In this document: positions 34,835 through 43,847 of the stretch, piece after piece
Position numbering within the stretch: position 1 is the first letter of the stretch
Layout of the letters: each line of letters starts with the position of its first letter
DNA from: Cryobacterium psychrotolerans
Lineage (GTDB): Bacteria; Actinomycetota; Actinomycetes; Actinomycetales; Microbacteriaceae
Length of the DNA stretch: 64,000 nt
Direction: 5' to 3'
Assembly: GCF_900101115.1 (NCBI RefSeq)
Contig: NZ_FNFU01000002.1
Span: 62,001-126,000, forward strand
Position numbers and translations under genes: made by a program
Notes under the pieces: model-generated
Told to the model about the DNA's origin: nothing
Seen by the model: the letters and a program-made list of their open reading frames with translations, nothing else
The model's database searches: none

Positions 34835-35859
34835 GCGCCGCCGCGACCACCGCGAAGACCCTGACGGGCACCCAGAAGGTCGCGATCGTGCTGATGAACC
34901 TCGGCCAGGAGCATGCCGCCGAGGTGATGAAGGAGTTCAGCGAGCTCGAAGCAGCCGCGATCATCGCGGAGATCGTCGGCCTGCGCCGCGTCGACGACAC
35001 CGTCGCCGACGAAACCCTGACGGAGTTCCATCGGTTGATGGCGACGGGCGCCCGCCAGTCGCACGGCGGGCACGACTTCGCACTCGGGCTGCTCGAAGCG
35101 TCCTTCGGAGCAGAGAAGGCGGCCGGAGTCATGACCCGGGTCGCCTCGTCGATGGCGGGCAAGGCGTTCGAGTTCCTCGACGCCGCTGAACCCGGCCAGG
35201 TGCTCACTCTCCTCGACGGGGAGCTCCCGCAGACGATCGCCCTCGTGCTGGCCCACCTGCGGCCGGAGCGGGCATCCGCAGTGCTCGCCGGGCTCGACGC
35301 CTCCCGCCGCACCGACGTCGCCCAGTGCATCGCGACTATGGGGACGGCAACGCCCGAGGCGGTTCGCATCGTCACCGACACCCTCAAGCTGCGGGCGGGC
35401 TCCGTCGTCGGCTCGAGCGAGGCCGCCGAGGTCATCGGCGGGGTCCAGCCGCTGGTCGACATCATCAACCGCTCCGACGTCGCCACCGAGCGGGCCATGC
35501 TCGAGGCCCTCGACGAACGCGACCCCGCCCTGGCCGAAGAGGTGCGCTCGCGGATGCTCACCTTCGCCGACATCGTCAAGCTCGAGAGCCGCGACGTGCA
35601 GCAGGTGCTCCGCGGCATCGACTCCGGCATCCTGGCCGCCGCCATGAAGGGGTCCTCCGAATCGGTCATCGAGGTCATCCGGGCGAACCTGTCCGAGCGC
35701 AACCGGGCAACGCTCGACGACGAGATCGCCGCGATCGGCCCGGTGCGCGTGTCGCATGTCGAGGATGCCCGCGCCGAGATCGTGCGCGCGATCCGCGATC
35801 TCGCCGCGCAGGGCAGCATCACCGTCGTCCGCGGGGACGAGGAAGAATATGTCTACTGA
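34831..35859 (+). CDS. fliG: Flagellar motor switch protein FliG
   Basis: A 342-residue C-ring protein linking FliF to FliM and carrying the torque helix. The N-domain (LTGTQKVAIVLMNLGQEHAAEVM), the middle domain with the EHPQ-like segment LLDGELPQTIALVLAHLRPERASAVLAGL, and the C-domain (RSRMLTFADIVKLESRDVQQVLRGID) are all present. Charged residues of the torque helix appear in RNRATLDDEIAAIGPVRVSHVEDAR. It starts within fliF and its end overlaps fliH by 11 bases. Confidence 0.97.
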   Translation: MSAAATTAKTLTGTQKVAIVLMNLGQEHAAEVMKEFSELEAAAIIAEIVGLRRVDDTVADETLTEFHRLMATGARQSHGGHDFALGLLEASFGAEKAAGVMTRVASSMAGKAFEFLDAAEPGQVLTLLDGELPQTIALVLAHLRPERASAVLAGLDASRRTDVAQCIATMGTATPEAVRIVTDTLKLRAGSVVGSSEAAEVIGGVQPLVDIINRSDVATERAMLEALDERDPALAEEVRSRMLTFADIVKLESRDVQQVLRGIDSGILAAAMKGSSESVIEVIRANLSERNRATLDDEIAAIGPVRVSHVEDARAEIVRAIRDLAAQGSITVVRGDEEEYVY

Positions 35860-36457
35860 CATGGCGTTCTCCCGCGTGGCCTTCCCCAACCTCGGACAGG
35901 ACGGCCGCGAGGTCATCGACGAGCAGTCCCGGGCCCGGGGCCACGCCGCGGGCTACGCGGAAGGCCTCCGGCTGGCCGCCACCCGGATGCACGAGCAGTC
36001 GCTGCGACTCGAGGCCGACCACGCCGCGGTCCTCCGGCACGCCGAGGCGAAGGCGGACCGGATGGTCGAGCTGCTGGCCGCCGCCGCGCGCGCCCTGGAC
36101 GCGAGCGCACTTCCCCTCATCCAGGGCGTCGAGGTCGCGATCGTCGGGTCGGCCGTCGACCTGGCCGAGGCCGTCATCGGCGCCGAACTCGGCGACCGGG
36201 AGTCGGCGGCCCGCCTGGCCCTGCGCCGCGCGCTCGACCACGAACACGCGCCCGAAGTGCACACCGTGCGGATGCATCCGGACGACCTCGAACTCCTCGG
36301 CACCGAGATCGCCGCCCGCGCCGGCGTGCGGTTCACCGCCGACCCGCAGCTGGCGCGGGGCGACGCCATGACGGAATTCGGCGAAGGATTCCTCGACGCG
36401 AGAATCGGCACGGCCCTCCGGCGGGCCAGGGCAGCCCTCGACGGAGTCCGGCAGTGA
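35849..36457 (+). CDS. fliH: Flagellar assembly protein FliH
   Basis: A 202-residue cytosolic stator of the export ATPase. It has GRxxGYAEG-type repeats (RARGHAAGYAEGLRLAATRM), a long helical middle (ADHAAVLRHAEAKADRMVELLAAAARAL) and a C-terminal V1/F1 peripheral-stalk-like domain (VAIVGSAVDLAEAVIG, VRMHPDDLELLG). ATG 35849 has GAGGAAG just upstream; ATG 35861 is possible. The stop overlaps fliI. Confidence 0.9.
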   Translation: MSTDMAFSRVAFPNLGQDGREVIDEQSRARGHAAGYAEGLRLAATRMHEQSLRLEADHAAVLRHAEAKADRMVELLAAAARALDASALPLIQGVEVAIVGSAVDLAEAVIGAELGDRESAARLALRRALDHEHAPEVHTVRMHPDDLELLGTEIAARAGVRFTADPQLARGDAMTEFGEGFLDARIGTALRRARAALDGVRQ

Positions 36458-37782
36458 CCACGACCTGGCGCCCGCAGGCGCGGCAGTTCGACGCGGCCCT
36501 CCACGCGGCCAGGCCCCAGCGAATGGGCGTGGTCTCCTCGATCGTCGGCCTCGGCGTCGAGCTGACCGGTCTGCCCGCCTCGATCGGCGACCTGGTCACG
36601 ATCGGCGAGGGCCCCGGCATTGACGCCGAAGTCGTCGCGACGACGCGCGAGGGAGTGCGCTGCATGCCGCTCGGCCGGATGACCGGGGTCAGGATCGGCA
36701 CGACGGCCAGGTCCACCGGGACTCCGCTGCTCGTCCCCACCGGCACCGGCCTGTTCGGGCGCGTGCTCGACGGGCTCGGCCGTCCCATCGACGGCAAGGG
36801 GCCCCTCCGGAACGACGGGATGGTCTCCCTCGACAACGACAGCCCCTCTGCCATGCACCGCGCCCGCATCGACACCCCGCTGCAACTGGGCGTGCGGGTG
36901 CTGGACACCATGACGACCGTCGGCAAGGGCCAGCGGATGGGCCTGTTCGCGGCATCCGGTGTCGGGAAGTCCTCCCTGCTCTCGATGATCGCCCGCGGCA
37001 CGGATGCCGAGGTGTCCGTGATCGCCCTGGTGGGGGAGCGCGGCCGGGAAGTACGCGAGTTCCTCGAAGACGACCTCGGCCCCGAGGGCCTCGCCCGCTC
37101 CATCGTCGTCGTGTCCACCTCCGACGAGCCGGCCATGATGCGGCTCCGCGCCGCCTTCACCGCCACGCGCATCGCGGAGTCCTTCCGGGACCGCGGCACC
37201 GATGTGATGCTGATGATGGACTCGCTCACCCGGGTCGCCATGGCCCAGCGCGAGATCGGCCTGTCGGTCGGCGAACCGCCGGCGACGCGCGGTTATCCGC
37301 CCTCCACCTTCTCCGTGCTCGCCCGGCTGCTCGAGCGGGCCGGGACCGACGCGACCGGGTCGATCACCGGCATCTACACGGTCCTCGTCGACGGTGACGA
37401 CCACAACGAGCCCATCGCCGACGCCGCGCGATCCATTCTCGACGGGCACGTGGTGCTCGACCGCAAACTCGCGATCACCGGGCACTTCCCGTCCGTGGAC
37501 GTGTTGGGCTCCATTTCCCGCGTCGCGTCCCGGGTCAACACCGCCGAACGCAACCGGGTGGCCGGCGTCCTGCGGCGCGTGCTGGCCGCTCGCCGGGCCG
37601 CCCAGGACCTGCTCGACGTCGGCGCGTACCGGCGGGGGACCAACCCGCTGGTCGATGCCGCGGTCGACCACGAGGCATCCATCACGGCATTCCTGCAGCA
37701 GACGATGGACGACCGGACGCCGGCCTCGGCATCCTGGGACGCCCTCACCCGGCTTACGAACACACTGGAAGGCATCTCATGA
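36454..37782 (+). CDS. fliI: Flagellum-specific ATPase FliI
   Basis: A 442-residue homolog of the F1 beta subunit that drives the early steps of flagellar type III export. Walker A is FAASGVGKSSLLSMIARG (about residue 163-170), Walker B DVMLMMDSLTRVAMAQREIG (about 250), with the FliI block RGYPPSTFSVLARLLERAG and a catalytic Glu in VALVGERGREV. The C-terminal domain ends ASWDALTRLTNTLEG. GTG 36454 overlaps fliH by 4 bases; fliJ overlaps its end. Confidence 0.97.
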   Translation: MTTTWRPQARQFDAALHAARPQRMGVVSSIVGLGVELTGLPASIGDLVTIGEGPGIDAEVVATTREGVRCMPLGRMTGVRIGTTARSTGTPLLVPTGTGLFGRVLDGLGRPIDGKGPLRNDGMVSLDNDSPSAMHRARIDTPLQLGVRVLDTMTTVGKGQRMGLFAASGVGKSSLLSMIARGTDAEVSVIALVGERGREVREFLEDDLGPEGLARSIVVVSTSDEPAMMRLRAAFTATRIAESFRDRGTDVMLMMDSLTRVAMAQREIGLSVGEPPATRGYPPSTFSVLARLLERAGTDATGSITGIYTVLVDGDDHNEPIADAARSILDGHVVLDRKLAITGHFPSVDVLGSISRVASRVNTAERNRVAGVLRRVLAARRAAQDLLDVGAYRRGTNPLVDAAVDHEASITAFLQQTMDDRTPASASWDALTRLTNTLEGIS

Positions 37783-38213
37783 ATCGCGCATTCTCGCTCA
37801 CCGGGTTGCTCCGGCTGCGCCACCTCCAGCAGGACGAAGCCGCCGGCGCTCTGGCCGCGGCGAACCGGAACGCCACGGAGAACAGCGCCCACCGCACCGA
37901 GACCCACAGCGCTATGGCCAACATCCCGGTGTCGGCCACCACCAGCGCCGCACTCAACGCGATGGCGGCCGCGCGCGCGTCGTCGCGGAGCATGCTCGCC
38001 GACCTCGACGGGCTCGGCCGGAACTACGCCGTCGCCGTGGGGGAGGCGCAGAACGCCTTCGACGTAGCCCGGGCGCAATCGATCGGACTGGAAAAGCTCC
38101 AGACCCGGCACGCCGCGGCGTGGAACGCCGAAGAGCTCCACGGCGAACAGACCGCGCTCGACGAGATCGCCTCCACCCGCTGGCACCAGGGCCAGGCGGG
38201 AGCCGCGCGATGA
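37779..38213 (+). CDS. fliJ: Flagellar FliJ-type export protein
   Basis: A 144-residue, almost wholly helical protein: FSLTGLLRLRHLQQDEAAGALAAANR at the start and ALDEIASTRWHQGQAGAA at the end, forming two long antiparallel helices. FliJ is the stalk of the FliI hexamer. Sequence conservation is low; the assignment rests on size, coiled-coil character and its place directly after fliI with a 4-base overlap. Confidence 0.87.
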   Translation: MNRAFSLTGLLRLRHLQQDEAAGALAAANRNATENSAHRTETHSAMANIPVSATTSAALNAMAAARASSRSMLADLDGLGRNYAVAVGEAQNAFDVARAQSIGLEKLQTRHAAAWNAEELHGEQTALDEIASTRWHQGQAGAAR

Positions 38214-38845
38214 CGATGGTTGCCGCCCTCGGCCGGGTCGCCGAGATCCAGTCCACCCTGATCCAGCTCTCCGGGGTTCCGGCGGCGCAGGAGACCGCCG
38301 CGGCTCCGGTCGACGCCTTCGCAGCGAACCTGGCCACGGCCCTGGGCACACCCGGCACGTCCGGGGTGCCCTCCGTGGCCACGCCCGGGTCCGGTTCCGG
38401 CGTCTCCGGCACCGACGTGACGAACGCCGCAAAGAAATACCTCGGCGTGCCCTATGTCTTCGGCGGGGAGGACGGAGAAGGCATGGACTGCTCCGGTCTC
38501 GTGCAGCGCGTCTACGCCGACGTCGGGGTCAAGGTTCCCCGCCTCGTCTCCGGCCAGATGAAGCTCGGCACCGAGGTGGGCTCCCTGGCCCAGGCGCTGC
38601 CCGGCGACCTCATCGTGACCGGCGGCGGCGCCCACATCCTCATCTACGCCGGCAACAACAAGGTCATCCACGCTCCCTACCCCGGCAGGACCGTCAGCCT
38701 CGTGGACGCCTACATGAAGGATTCCGACATCGACACGATCCGCAGGGTCATCCCGACCGCGACCGCGCCGGCATCGCTCCCGTCCGGCGGCAGCGACGCC
38801 TTCAGCGCCGCGCTGGCCGCCTTCGCGGCGGGCGGGTCGAGGTGA
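38210..38845 (+). CDS. NlpC/P60 family peptidase inside the flagellar operon
   Basis: A 211-residue protein. Residues about 85-180 are an NlpC/P60 domain: YLGVPYVFGGEDGEGMDCSGL with catalytic Cys, VPRLVSGQMKLGTEV, PGDLIVTGGGAHILIYAGN with catalytic His, and VIHAPYPG. These enzymes cut bonds in stem peptides of peptidoglycan. There is no signal peptide; the N-terminus (TMVAALGRVAEIQSTLIQLSG) resembles those of flagellar axial proteins, so export through the flagellar gate is likely. It takes the place of a FlgJ-type muramidase, opening the wall for the rod. ATGA overlap with fliJ; GTGA overlap with fliK. Confidence 0.92.
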   Translation: MTMVAALGRVAEIQSTLIQLSGVPAAQETAAAPVDAFAANLATALGTPGTSGVPSVATPGSGSGVSGTDVTNAAKKYLGVPYVFGGEDGEGMDCSGLVQRVYADVGVKVPRLVSGQMKLGTEVGSLAQALPGDLIVTGGGAHILIYAGNNKVIHAPYPGRTVSLVDAYMKDSDIDTIRRVIPTATAPASLPSGGSDAFSAALAAFAAGGSR

Positions 38846-40158
38846 GCCTCTCCCTCGCGCGGATGACCGCGCCCCCGTCGCCGCCGTCCGCCGCGGCCGG
38901 CCCGGTGACGTCGGCCGATCCCCGTGCCGGCGCTGCGGGCTTCGCCGCCGTGCTGACCGGCGCCCTCGAAGCAGACACCTCCGCACACCTGCCCGCCGAG
39001 CCCATGACTGCCGAGCCCGCGCCTGCCGAGCCCGAGACTGCGGAGTCCGAGCCCGCTAAGCGCAGGCTCGGCGTCGAACGTGCCCTGTCCGAACCCGGCA
39101 GCGGAGTCGTCGCCCCCGTCTCCGACGCAGCATGGAACGCCGTTCCGGTGGCCGTCCCGGTGGCTGGCGTGCCCGCCCAGCCCGAGTTGACCGCACCCGC
39201 CCTGTCCGCCCTGGCCGCGGGGAGCGCATTCGCACCGGCCTCCGCTGTCGCCCCGGCACCGGCCGATCGCCGCCCCACACCGGCGCAGCGGACGGAACCC
39301 GCCGCGCCCCGCACGGCGATCCCGGCGTCACTGATCCCTGCTTCGTCACTGATCTCTGCTTCACTTACCCCGGCGTCTCTGACCCCGGCGTCACTGACCC
39401 CCGCATCGCTGACCCCGGCGGTGCCGACCGCCCTGCCGCAGTCGCCAACGACGGTCGCATCGGCCGCGCCGAGCCGGTCAAGCGCCACCCCGGGAGCCTC
39501 CGCGGCCACCCCGGGCAGTGCGGTGGCTCCGCCCGTCGCGGCTTCCGCGCGGACTGTGGCGGACGTCGCGCCGGTCGCACCGGACGGCAGCCTCGCCCCG
39601 GATGCCGCGCCCTCCGCCCCAGCCGCCCAGCCGGCGCCGGCCGCGCCCGTCTTCCCCGGTCTGTCGTCCACGTCCGCCGCCCCCGTCGCGGCCCAGGCCG
39701 CTCCGCCCGCGGCCCCGCCCGCGCCGCTGGCCAGCCAGATCGCCGGCCCGCTGTTCACCCTGGCCGGGGCGCGATCGGGCGAGCATGTGCTGACGATCAA
39801 CGTGGCGCCAGACAACCTCGGTCCGGTGACCGTGCGAGCGCACATCACCGGGGACAACATCCGGGTCGAACTCTTCGCACCCACGGACCTGGGCCGCGAC
39901 GCCCTGCGGGCGATGCTCCCCGACCTTCGCCGCGATCTCGCGGGATCGGGGATGAACGCCCAGCTGAACCTGTCGTCCGGCAGCCAGCCGGAAGACCAGC
40001 CCGGCGACCCGAGTGCCGACCGGGGCGCTTTCGGGCGGGACCGGGCCGAGCACGAAGCGCGCGAGGAAACCGGCCGACGCCGTGCCGCCGCAGCGGCCGA
40101 ACGAACTGCTCCATCGGCCCTCGCGGCCACATCATCGACCATCGACGTGATGGCTTAG
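38842..40158 (+). CDS. fliK: Flagellar hook-length control protein FliK
   Basis: A 438-residue exported ruler. The first 290 residues are a low-complexity Ala/Pro/Thr/Val stretch without fixed structure, including in-frame repeats of SLTPA (four near residues 170-190) and ASLIPASS. The C-terminal domain (about residues 295-375) is the substrate-specificity switch: FTLAGARSGEHVLTINVAPDNLGPVTVRAHIT-like, with RDALRAMLPDLRRDLAGSGM. GTG 38842 overlaps the NlpC/P60 stop. flgD follows after 15 bases. Confidence 0.9.
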   Translation: MSLSLARMTAPPSPPSAAAGPVTSADPRAGAAGFAAVLTGALEADTSAHLPAEPMTAEPAPAEPETAESEPAKRRLGVERALSEPGSGVVAPVSDAAWNAVPVAVPVAGVPAQPELTAPALSALAAGSAFAPASAVAPAPADRRPTPAQRTEPAAPRTAIPASLIPASSLISASLTPASLTPASLTPASLTPAVPTALPQSPTTVASAAPSRSSATPGASAATPGSAVAPPVAASARTVADVAPVAPDGSLAPDAAPSAPAAQPAPAAPVFPGLSSTSAAPVAAQAAPPAAPPAPLASQIAGPLFTLAGARSGEHVLTINVAPDNLGPVTVRAHITGDNIRVELFAPTDLGRDALRAMLPDLRRDLAGSGMNAQLNLSSGSQPEDQPGDPSADRGAFGRDRAEHEAREETGRRRAAAAAERTAPSALAATSSTIDVMA

Positions 40159-40173
40159 AAAGAGAGACCGACC

Positions 40174-40608
40174 GTGCCCATTGACGCAGTAGCAGCTCCA
40201 GCCCCCGGGATGTACACCGGCGAGGTCACCCGGGCACCCAAGCAAGCCATGGACTCCGAGGTGTTCATGTCTCTCCTGGTCACCCAGCTGCGCAACCAGG
40301 ACCCCAGCTCACCCATGGACACCAACCAGATGATCGCGCAGACCACCCAGCTGGCCATGATGGAGAAGATCAGCGCCCTCGCGGACACGAACCAGGAGAG
40401 CTTCTCCCTGCAGATGCGCATGGCCGCCGCCGCACTCGTGGGCAAGGATGTCACCTTCGCCCGCGCGGACGGAACCACCGGCAGCGGCACGGCCACCGCG
40501 GTGTCCTACGCCGGCTCGGTTCCCCAGGTCACGGTCGGCGGCGAGAACATCGGCCTCGACTCCGTCGCCGGCGTCTCCGCCGGTGTCGCGGCCCCGCCCG
40601 CGCCCTGA
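40174..40608 (+). CDS. flgD: Flagellar hook-capping protein FlgD
   Basis: A 144-residue hook scaffold protein. The conserved N-terminal half is SEVFMSLLVTQLRNQDPSSPMDTNQMIAQTTQLAMMEKISAL-like, with the typical F-x-x-L-L-V-x-Q-L-x-N-Q-D-P. The C-terminal half (VGKDVTFARADGTTGSGTATAVSY) is a short version of the FlgD hook domain; the tail lacks the second Ig-like domain found in enteric FlgD. GTG 40174 has AAAGAGAG upstream. Confidence 0.93.
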   Translation: MPIDAVAAPAPGMYTGEVTRAPKQAMDSEVFMSLLVTQLRNQDPSSPMDTNQMIAQTTQLAMMEKISALADTNQESFSLQMRMAAAALVGKDVTFARADGTTGSGTATAVSYAGSVPQVTVGGENIGLDSVAGVSAGVAAPPAP

Positions 40609-40681
40609 TCTCCCGGCTCCTCGTCCAGTTTTCCCACCACTCACACACGCATCCCACCGTCCGACCGAAAGGCAGCATCCC

Positions 40682-41854
40682 ATGCTTCGTTCCCTGTACT
40701 CCGGAATCTCCGGCCTCCGTTCCCACCAGACCATGCTCGACGTGACCGGCAACAACATCGCCAACGTCAACACCACCGCGTTCAAGGCATCCGCCACGCA
40801 GTTCCAGGACACGCTCTCGCAGATGTCGCAGGGCGCCGGGGGACCGCAGGCTCAGGTCGGCGGCACCAACCCGGCCCAGATCGGGCTGGGCGTCCAGGTC
40901 GCGGGCATCTCGACGAACTTCGCCCAGGGCTCGGCCCAGTCCACCGGACGCTCCACCGACATCATGATCTCCGGCGACGGCTTCTTCGTCACCAGGCTCG
41001 GCGGCGAAACCCTCTACACCCGCGCCGGCGCCTTCGACTTCGACGCCCAGGGCCGGCTCGTCGCGCCGGACGGCGCGATCGTGCAGGGCTGGACCGCGGT
41101 CAACGGCAAGATCACCGAGGGCGGCGCCGTCGGCCCGATCACGCTTCCGCTGCAGTCCGTCATCGCCGCGGTCGCCACGACGGCCGCGTCAGTGGTCGGC
41201 AACCTCCCGTCCGACGCCGCCGTCGGCACGAGCATCGTCCGCGACGTGACCGTCTTCGACGCCGCAGGGGCCTCCCGGACGCTCTCCCTGTCGTTCACCC
41301 GCACGGCCGCGGGCTGGGGCGTCGCGGGCAGCGACGGTGTCGCCGCCGGCGCCACGACCCTCGCTGACAACGGAACAGGCACCCTCACCCCGGGCGGTCC
41401 GCTCCTGGTTAACGGGATCGCCGTCGACCTCGCTGCGCTCACCGGATACGCCGGGCTCACCACCGCCACGGCCACCCGCGACAACGGCAGCGACGCCGGC
41501 ACGCTCAAGTCATACACGCTGGGCAAGGACGGCACCCTCGTCGGGCTGTTCAGCAACGGCGGCCAGGAAGCGATCGGCCGGATTGCCCTGGCAACCTTCG
41601 TCAACCCCGGCGGCCTCGAAAAGGCCGGCGCCTCCGGGTACCGGTCGACGTTCAACTCCGGCACGGCCGAGCTCGGCGCACCGGGCGAGGGCAGCCTCGG
41701 ATCCCTCGCCGGCGGCGCCCTGGAAATGTCCAACGTCGACCTGTCGCAGGAGTTCACGAACCTCATCGTCGCCCAGCGCGGCTTCCAGGCGAACGCCCGC
41801 ATCATCACGACCTCCGACGAGGTCCTGCAGGAACTGACCAACCTGAAGAGGTAA
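40682..41854 (+). CDS. flgE: Flagellar hook protein FlgE
   Basis: A 390-residue exported hook subunit. N-terminus LRSLYSGISGLRSHQTMLDVTGNNIANVNTTAFK and the C-terminus MSNVDLSQEFTNLIVAQRGF, NARIITTSDEVLQELTNLK are standard. The domain between includes DIMISGDGFFVTRLGGETLYTRAG. ATG 40682 has GAAAGGC upstream after a 73-base gap from flgD, in which I see no promoter. Length is ordinary for a hook protein; no distal-rod flgG paralog was found. Confidence 0.96.
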   Translation: MLRSLYSGISGLRSHQTMLDVTGNNIANVNTTAFKASATQFQDTLSQMSQGAGGPQAQVGGTNPAQIGLGVQVAGISTNFAQGSAQSTGRSTDIMISGDGFFVTRLGGETLYTRAGAFDFDAQGRLVAPDGAIVQGWTAVNGKITEGGAVGPITLPLQSVIAAVATTAASVVGNLPSDAAVGTSIVRDVTVFDAAGASRTLSLSFTRTAAGWGVAGSDGVAAGATTLADNGTGTLTPGGPLLVNGIAVDLAALTGYAGLTTATATRDNGSDAGTLKSYTLGKDGTLVGLFSNGGQEAIGRIALATFVNPGGLEKAGASGYRSTFNSGTAELGAPGEGSLGSLAGGALEMSNVDLSQEFTNLIVAQRGFQANARIITTSDEVLQELTNLKR

Positions 41855-41881
41855 GCCCGCGGAGGAAGGTCGCCCGGCAAC

Positions 41882-41908
41882 TTACGGAGGAGGCCGGGCG
41901 GCCGACAG
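41882..41908 (+). promoter_or_regulatory. Sigma-28-type promoter of flbD-motA-motB
   Basis: TTAC (41882-41885), 15 bases, GCCGACAG (41901-41908). Same spacing and -10 element as the other flagellar promoters, with one change in the -35. Expected start near 41915, 40 bases before flbD. Confidence 0.7.
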
Positions 41909-41954
41909 TGGTGTGTGACGGCCGCTGGGGCCGTCCACAACCGGGGATGGGTTC

Positions 41955-42188
41955 ATGATCGTTCTGACGCGGCTCAACGGAAGCCAGTTCGCGATCAATC
42001 CCGACCTGATCGAACGCATCCACTCGAACCCCGACACGACGCTGGTCATGGTCGACGGCGCCAAGTTCATCGTGACCGAGCCGATGGACGTGGTCATCGA
42101 GAACATCGCGGCCTACCGCGCCCACGTGATCTCGCTCGCCTACGCCCCGCCGGCGAGCGACCTTCCCCTCGGCCCGAGGAAGATCTGA
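41955..42188 (+). CDS. flbD: FlbD/SwrD family flagellar protein
   Basis: A 77-residue soluble protein: MIVLTRLNGSQFAINPDLIERIHSNPDTTLVMVDGAKFIV, then VVIENIAAYRAHVISLAY. This is the FlbD (SwrD in Bacillus) pattern, a small protein commonly encoded between flgE and motA or fliL that raises motor power in Bacillus. ATG 41955 is preceded by GGGGATGGG. The stop overlaps motA. Confidence 0.93.
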   Translation: MIVLTRLNGSQFAINPDLIERIHSNPDTTLVMVDGAKFIVTEPMDVVIENIAAYRAHVISLAYAPPASDLPLGPRKI

Positions 42189-42952
42189 TGGATCCGGCAA
42201 CCCTGATCGGCATTGCCGTCGCGTTCGGCGCCCTCTTCGCCATGATCACCCTCGAGGGCTCGTCCATCACGGCCATCCTGCTGCCGGCGCCGATGATCCT
42301 CGTCTTCGGCGCGACCATCGCGGTCGGACTCGCCGGCGGAACCATCAAGGACTTCCTCTCGGCCTTCAAGTCCCTGCCCAGGGCGTTCCGGGGCAAGACG
42401 ACCCCGCCGCAGCTGGTCATCGACCAGATCGTCGGCCTGGCCGAGAAGGCTCGCAGCGCGGGCCTGCTCTCGCTCGAGCAGGAGGCCGACGCGATCGACG
42501 ACCCGTTCCTGCGCGGCGCGCTGCAGAACATCGCCGACGGCACGGACGGCGACGAACTCCGCGTGCTGCTGGAGGACGAAATGGCCACGACGGCCAAGTC
42601 CGACCGGAACGCGGCGAAATTCTTCACGACCCTGGGCGGCTATGCCCCGACCGTCGGCATCGTTGGAACCGTCGTCTCCCTCACCCACGTCCTGGAAAAC
42701 CTCGACAGCCCGGATACGCTCGGCCCGATGATCGCGGCCGCCTTCGTGGCGACGCTCTGGGGTCTCCTCTCGGCGAACTTCCTCTGGCTTCCGCTCGGGG
42801 CCAGGCTCAAGCGCCTCTCCGACCTCGAGGTCGACCGGATGACGCTGGTACTCGAGGGCGCGCTGGCGGTGCAGGCCGGCAGCCAGCCCCGACTCCTGGG
42901 CGAGCGCCTGCGGGCGATGGTTCCCGCACAGGCGCTGTCCAAAGCCGCATGA
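42188..42952 (+). CDS. motA: Flagellar motor stator protein MotA
   Basis: A 254-residue membrane protein with four helices: near 5-25, 32-52, 155-175 and 185-205. The cytoplasmic loop between helices 2 and 3 carries LPRAFRGKTTPPQLVIDQIVGLAEKARSAGLLSLE, with the charged residues that contact FliG, and helix 3 has the family block YAPTVGIVGTVVSLTHVLENL and AAAFVATLWGLLSANFLWLP. It forms the ion channel with MotB. ATG 42188 overlaps flbD. Confidence 0.96.
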   Translation: MDPATLIGIAVAFGALFAMITLEGSSITAILLPAPMILVFGATIAVGLAGGTIKDFLSAFKSLPRAFRGKTTPPQLVIDQIVGLAEKARSAGLLSLEQEADAIDDPFLRGALQNIADGTDGDELRVLLEDEMATTAKSDRNAAKFFTTLGGYAPTVGIVGTVVSLTHVLENLDSPDTLGPMIAAAFVATLWGLLSANFLWLPLGARLKRLSDLEVDRMTLVLEGALAVQAGSQPRLLGERLRAMVPAQALSKAA

Positions 42953-43821
42953 GCGCGCGCCCGGGCCGCCGCCATTTCGGCGAGGACCACGAGGAACACG
43001 TCGACGAGCGCTGGATGGCGTCCTACATGGACATGGTCACCGTGCTGATGTGCATGTTCATCGTGCTCTACGCCATGTCGACCGTCGATGAGAAGAAGTT
43101 CGAACAGCTCCGCAATTCGCTCGCCACCGGCTTCGGGGCGACGGATGTCCAGGCGATCGACACCGCGAAGGGTGTCGTCGTTCCCGTGGAACTCGTCGAT
43201 CAGGAGGCAGAAGGATTCACCGACCTCGAACTGGCCCAGCTCGAGGTCGACAAGCTCACCGCGCTCAAGGAGGCCATGCGCGCCGCCCTGGCGAAGCAGC
43301 GGCTGGAGTACCTCGTCGATTTCAAATTCGACGAACGGGGGCTGTCAGCGGGCCTGGTCGGGACCGAGACGTTCTTCCAGGGCAACCGGGTCGACCTGAG
43401 CGCGAAGGCGATCCAGGTCCTCGACGCGATCGCGCCGCCGCTGGCGACCTCGAAGCGCGAAATCTCGGTCGAGGGACACGCCGACCGCCACGGCTCGACG
43501 GGAATCTACCCCACGGACTGGGAGCTCTCCTCGGGCCGGGCAACCCAGGTGCTCCGGCGCATGGTCGAACACGGGAGAGTGCCGCAGGAGCACATCGCAG
43601 CGGTCGGCTACGGTTCGGCCAGGCCCGTCACCGCCCGCGCCGACCCGATCTCGATGGCCAGGAACCGGCGGGTCGACGTCGTCGTGCTCTCGAACCAGCC
43701 CGACAGCATCCGCAAACTCATCCCCGGCGTCGTGAACGGAACCGCGATCGAGCCGCCCGCCAAGGCGAGGAAGGCGGTCAAGGCCGACAAACCGGCCCCC
43801 GCGAAGAGTTCGCACGGGTGA
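42949..43821 (+). CDS. motB: Flagellar motor stator protein MotB
   Basis: A 290-residue stator subunit with one helix near residues 28-47. The ion-binding aspartate is D28 (ASYMDMVTVLMCMFIVLYAMS), and the channel looks like the proton type rather than the sodium type. A linker is followed by an OmpA-like peptidoglycan-binding domain: VEGHADRHGSTGIYPTDWELSSGRA, QEHIAAVGYGSARPV, NRRVDVVVL. It overlaps motA by 4 bases and ends 26 bases before the fliM promoter. Confidence 0.96.
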   Translation: MSARPGRRHFGEDHEEHVDERWMASYMDMVTVLMCMFIVLYAMSTVDEKKFEQLRNSLATGFGATDVQAIDTAKGVVVPVELVDQEAEGFTDLELAQLEVDKLTALKEAMRAALAKQRLEYLVDFKFDERGLSAGLVGTETFFQGNRVDLSAKAIQVLDAIAPPLATSKREISVEGHADRHGSTGIYPTDWELSSGRATQVLRRMVEHGRVPQEHIAAVGYGSARPVTARADPISMARNRRVDVVVLSNQPDSIRKLIPGVVNGTAIEPPAKARKAVKADKPAPAKSSHG

Positions 43822-43847
43822 TCCCCCTGGCAAGAATGGCGATCGCC

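Noticed and set aside
39300-39425. CRISPR-like periodicity in fliK
   Set aside because: The short repeats are in frame and encode SLTPA units of a low-complexity ruler region; there are no unique spacers.
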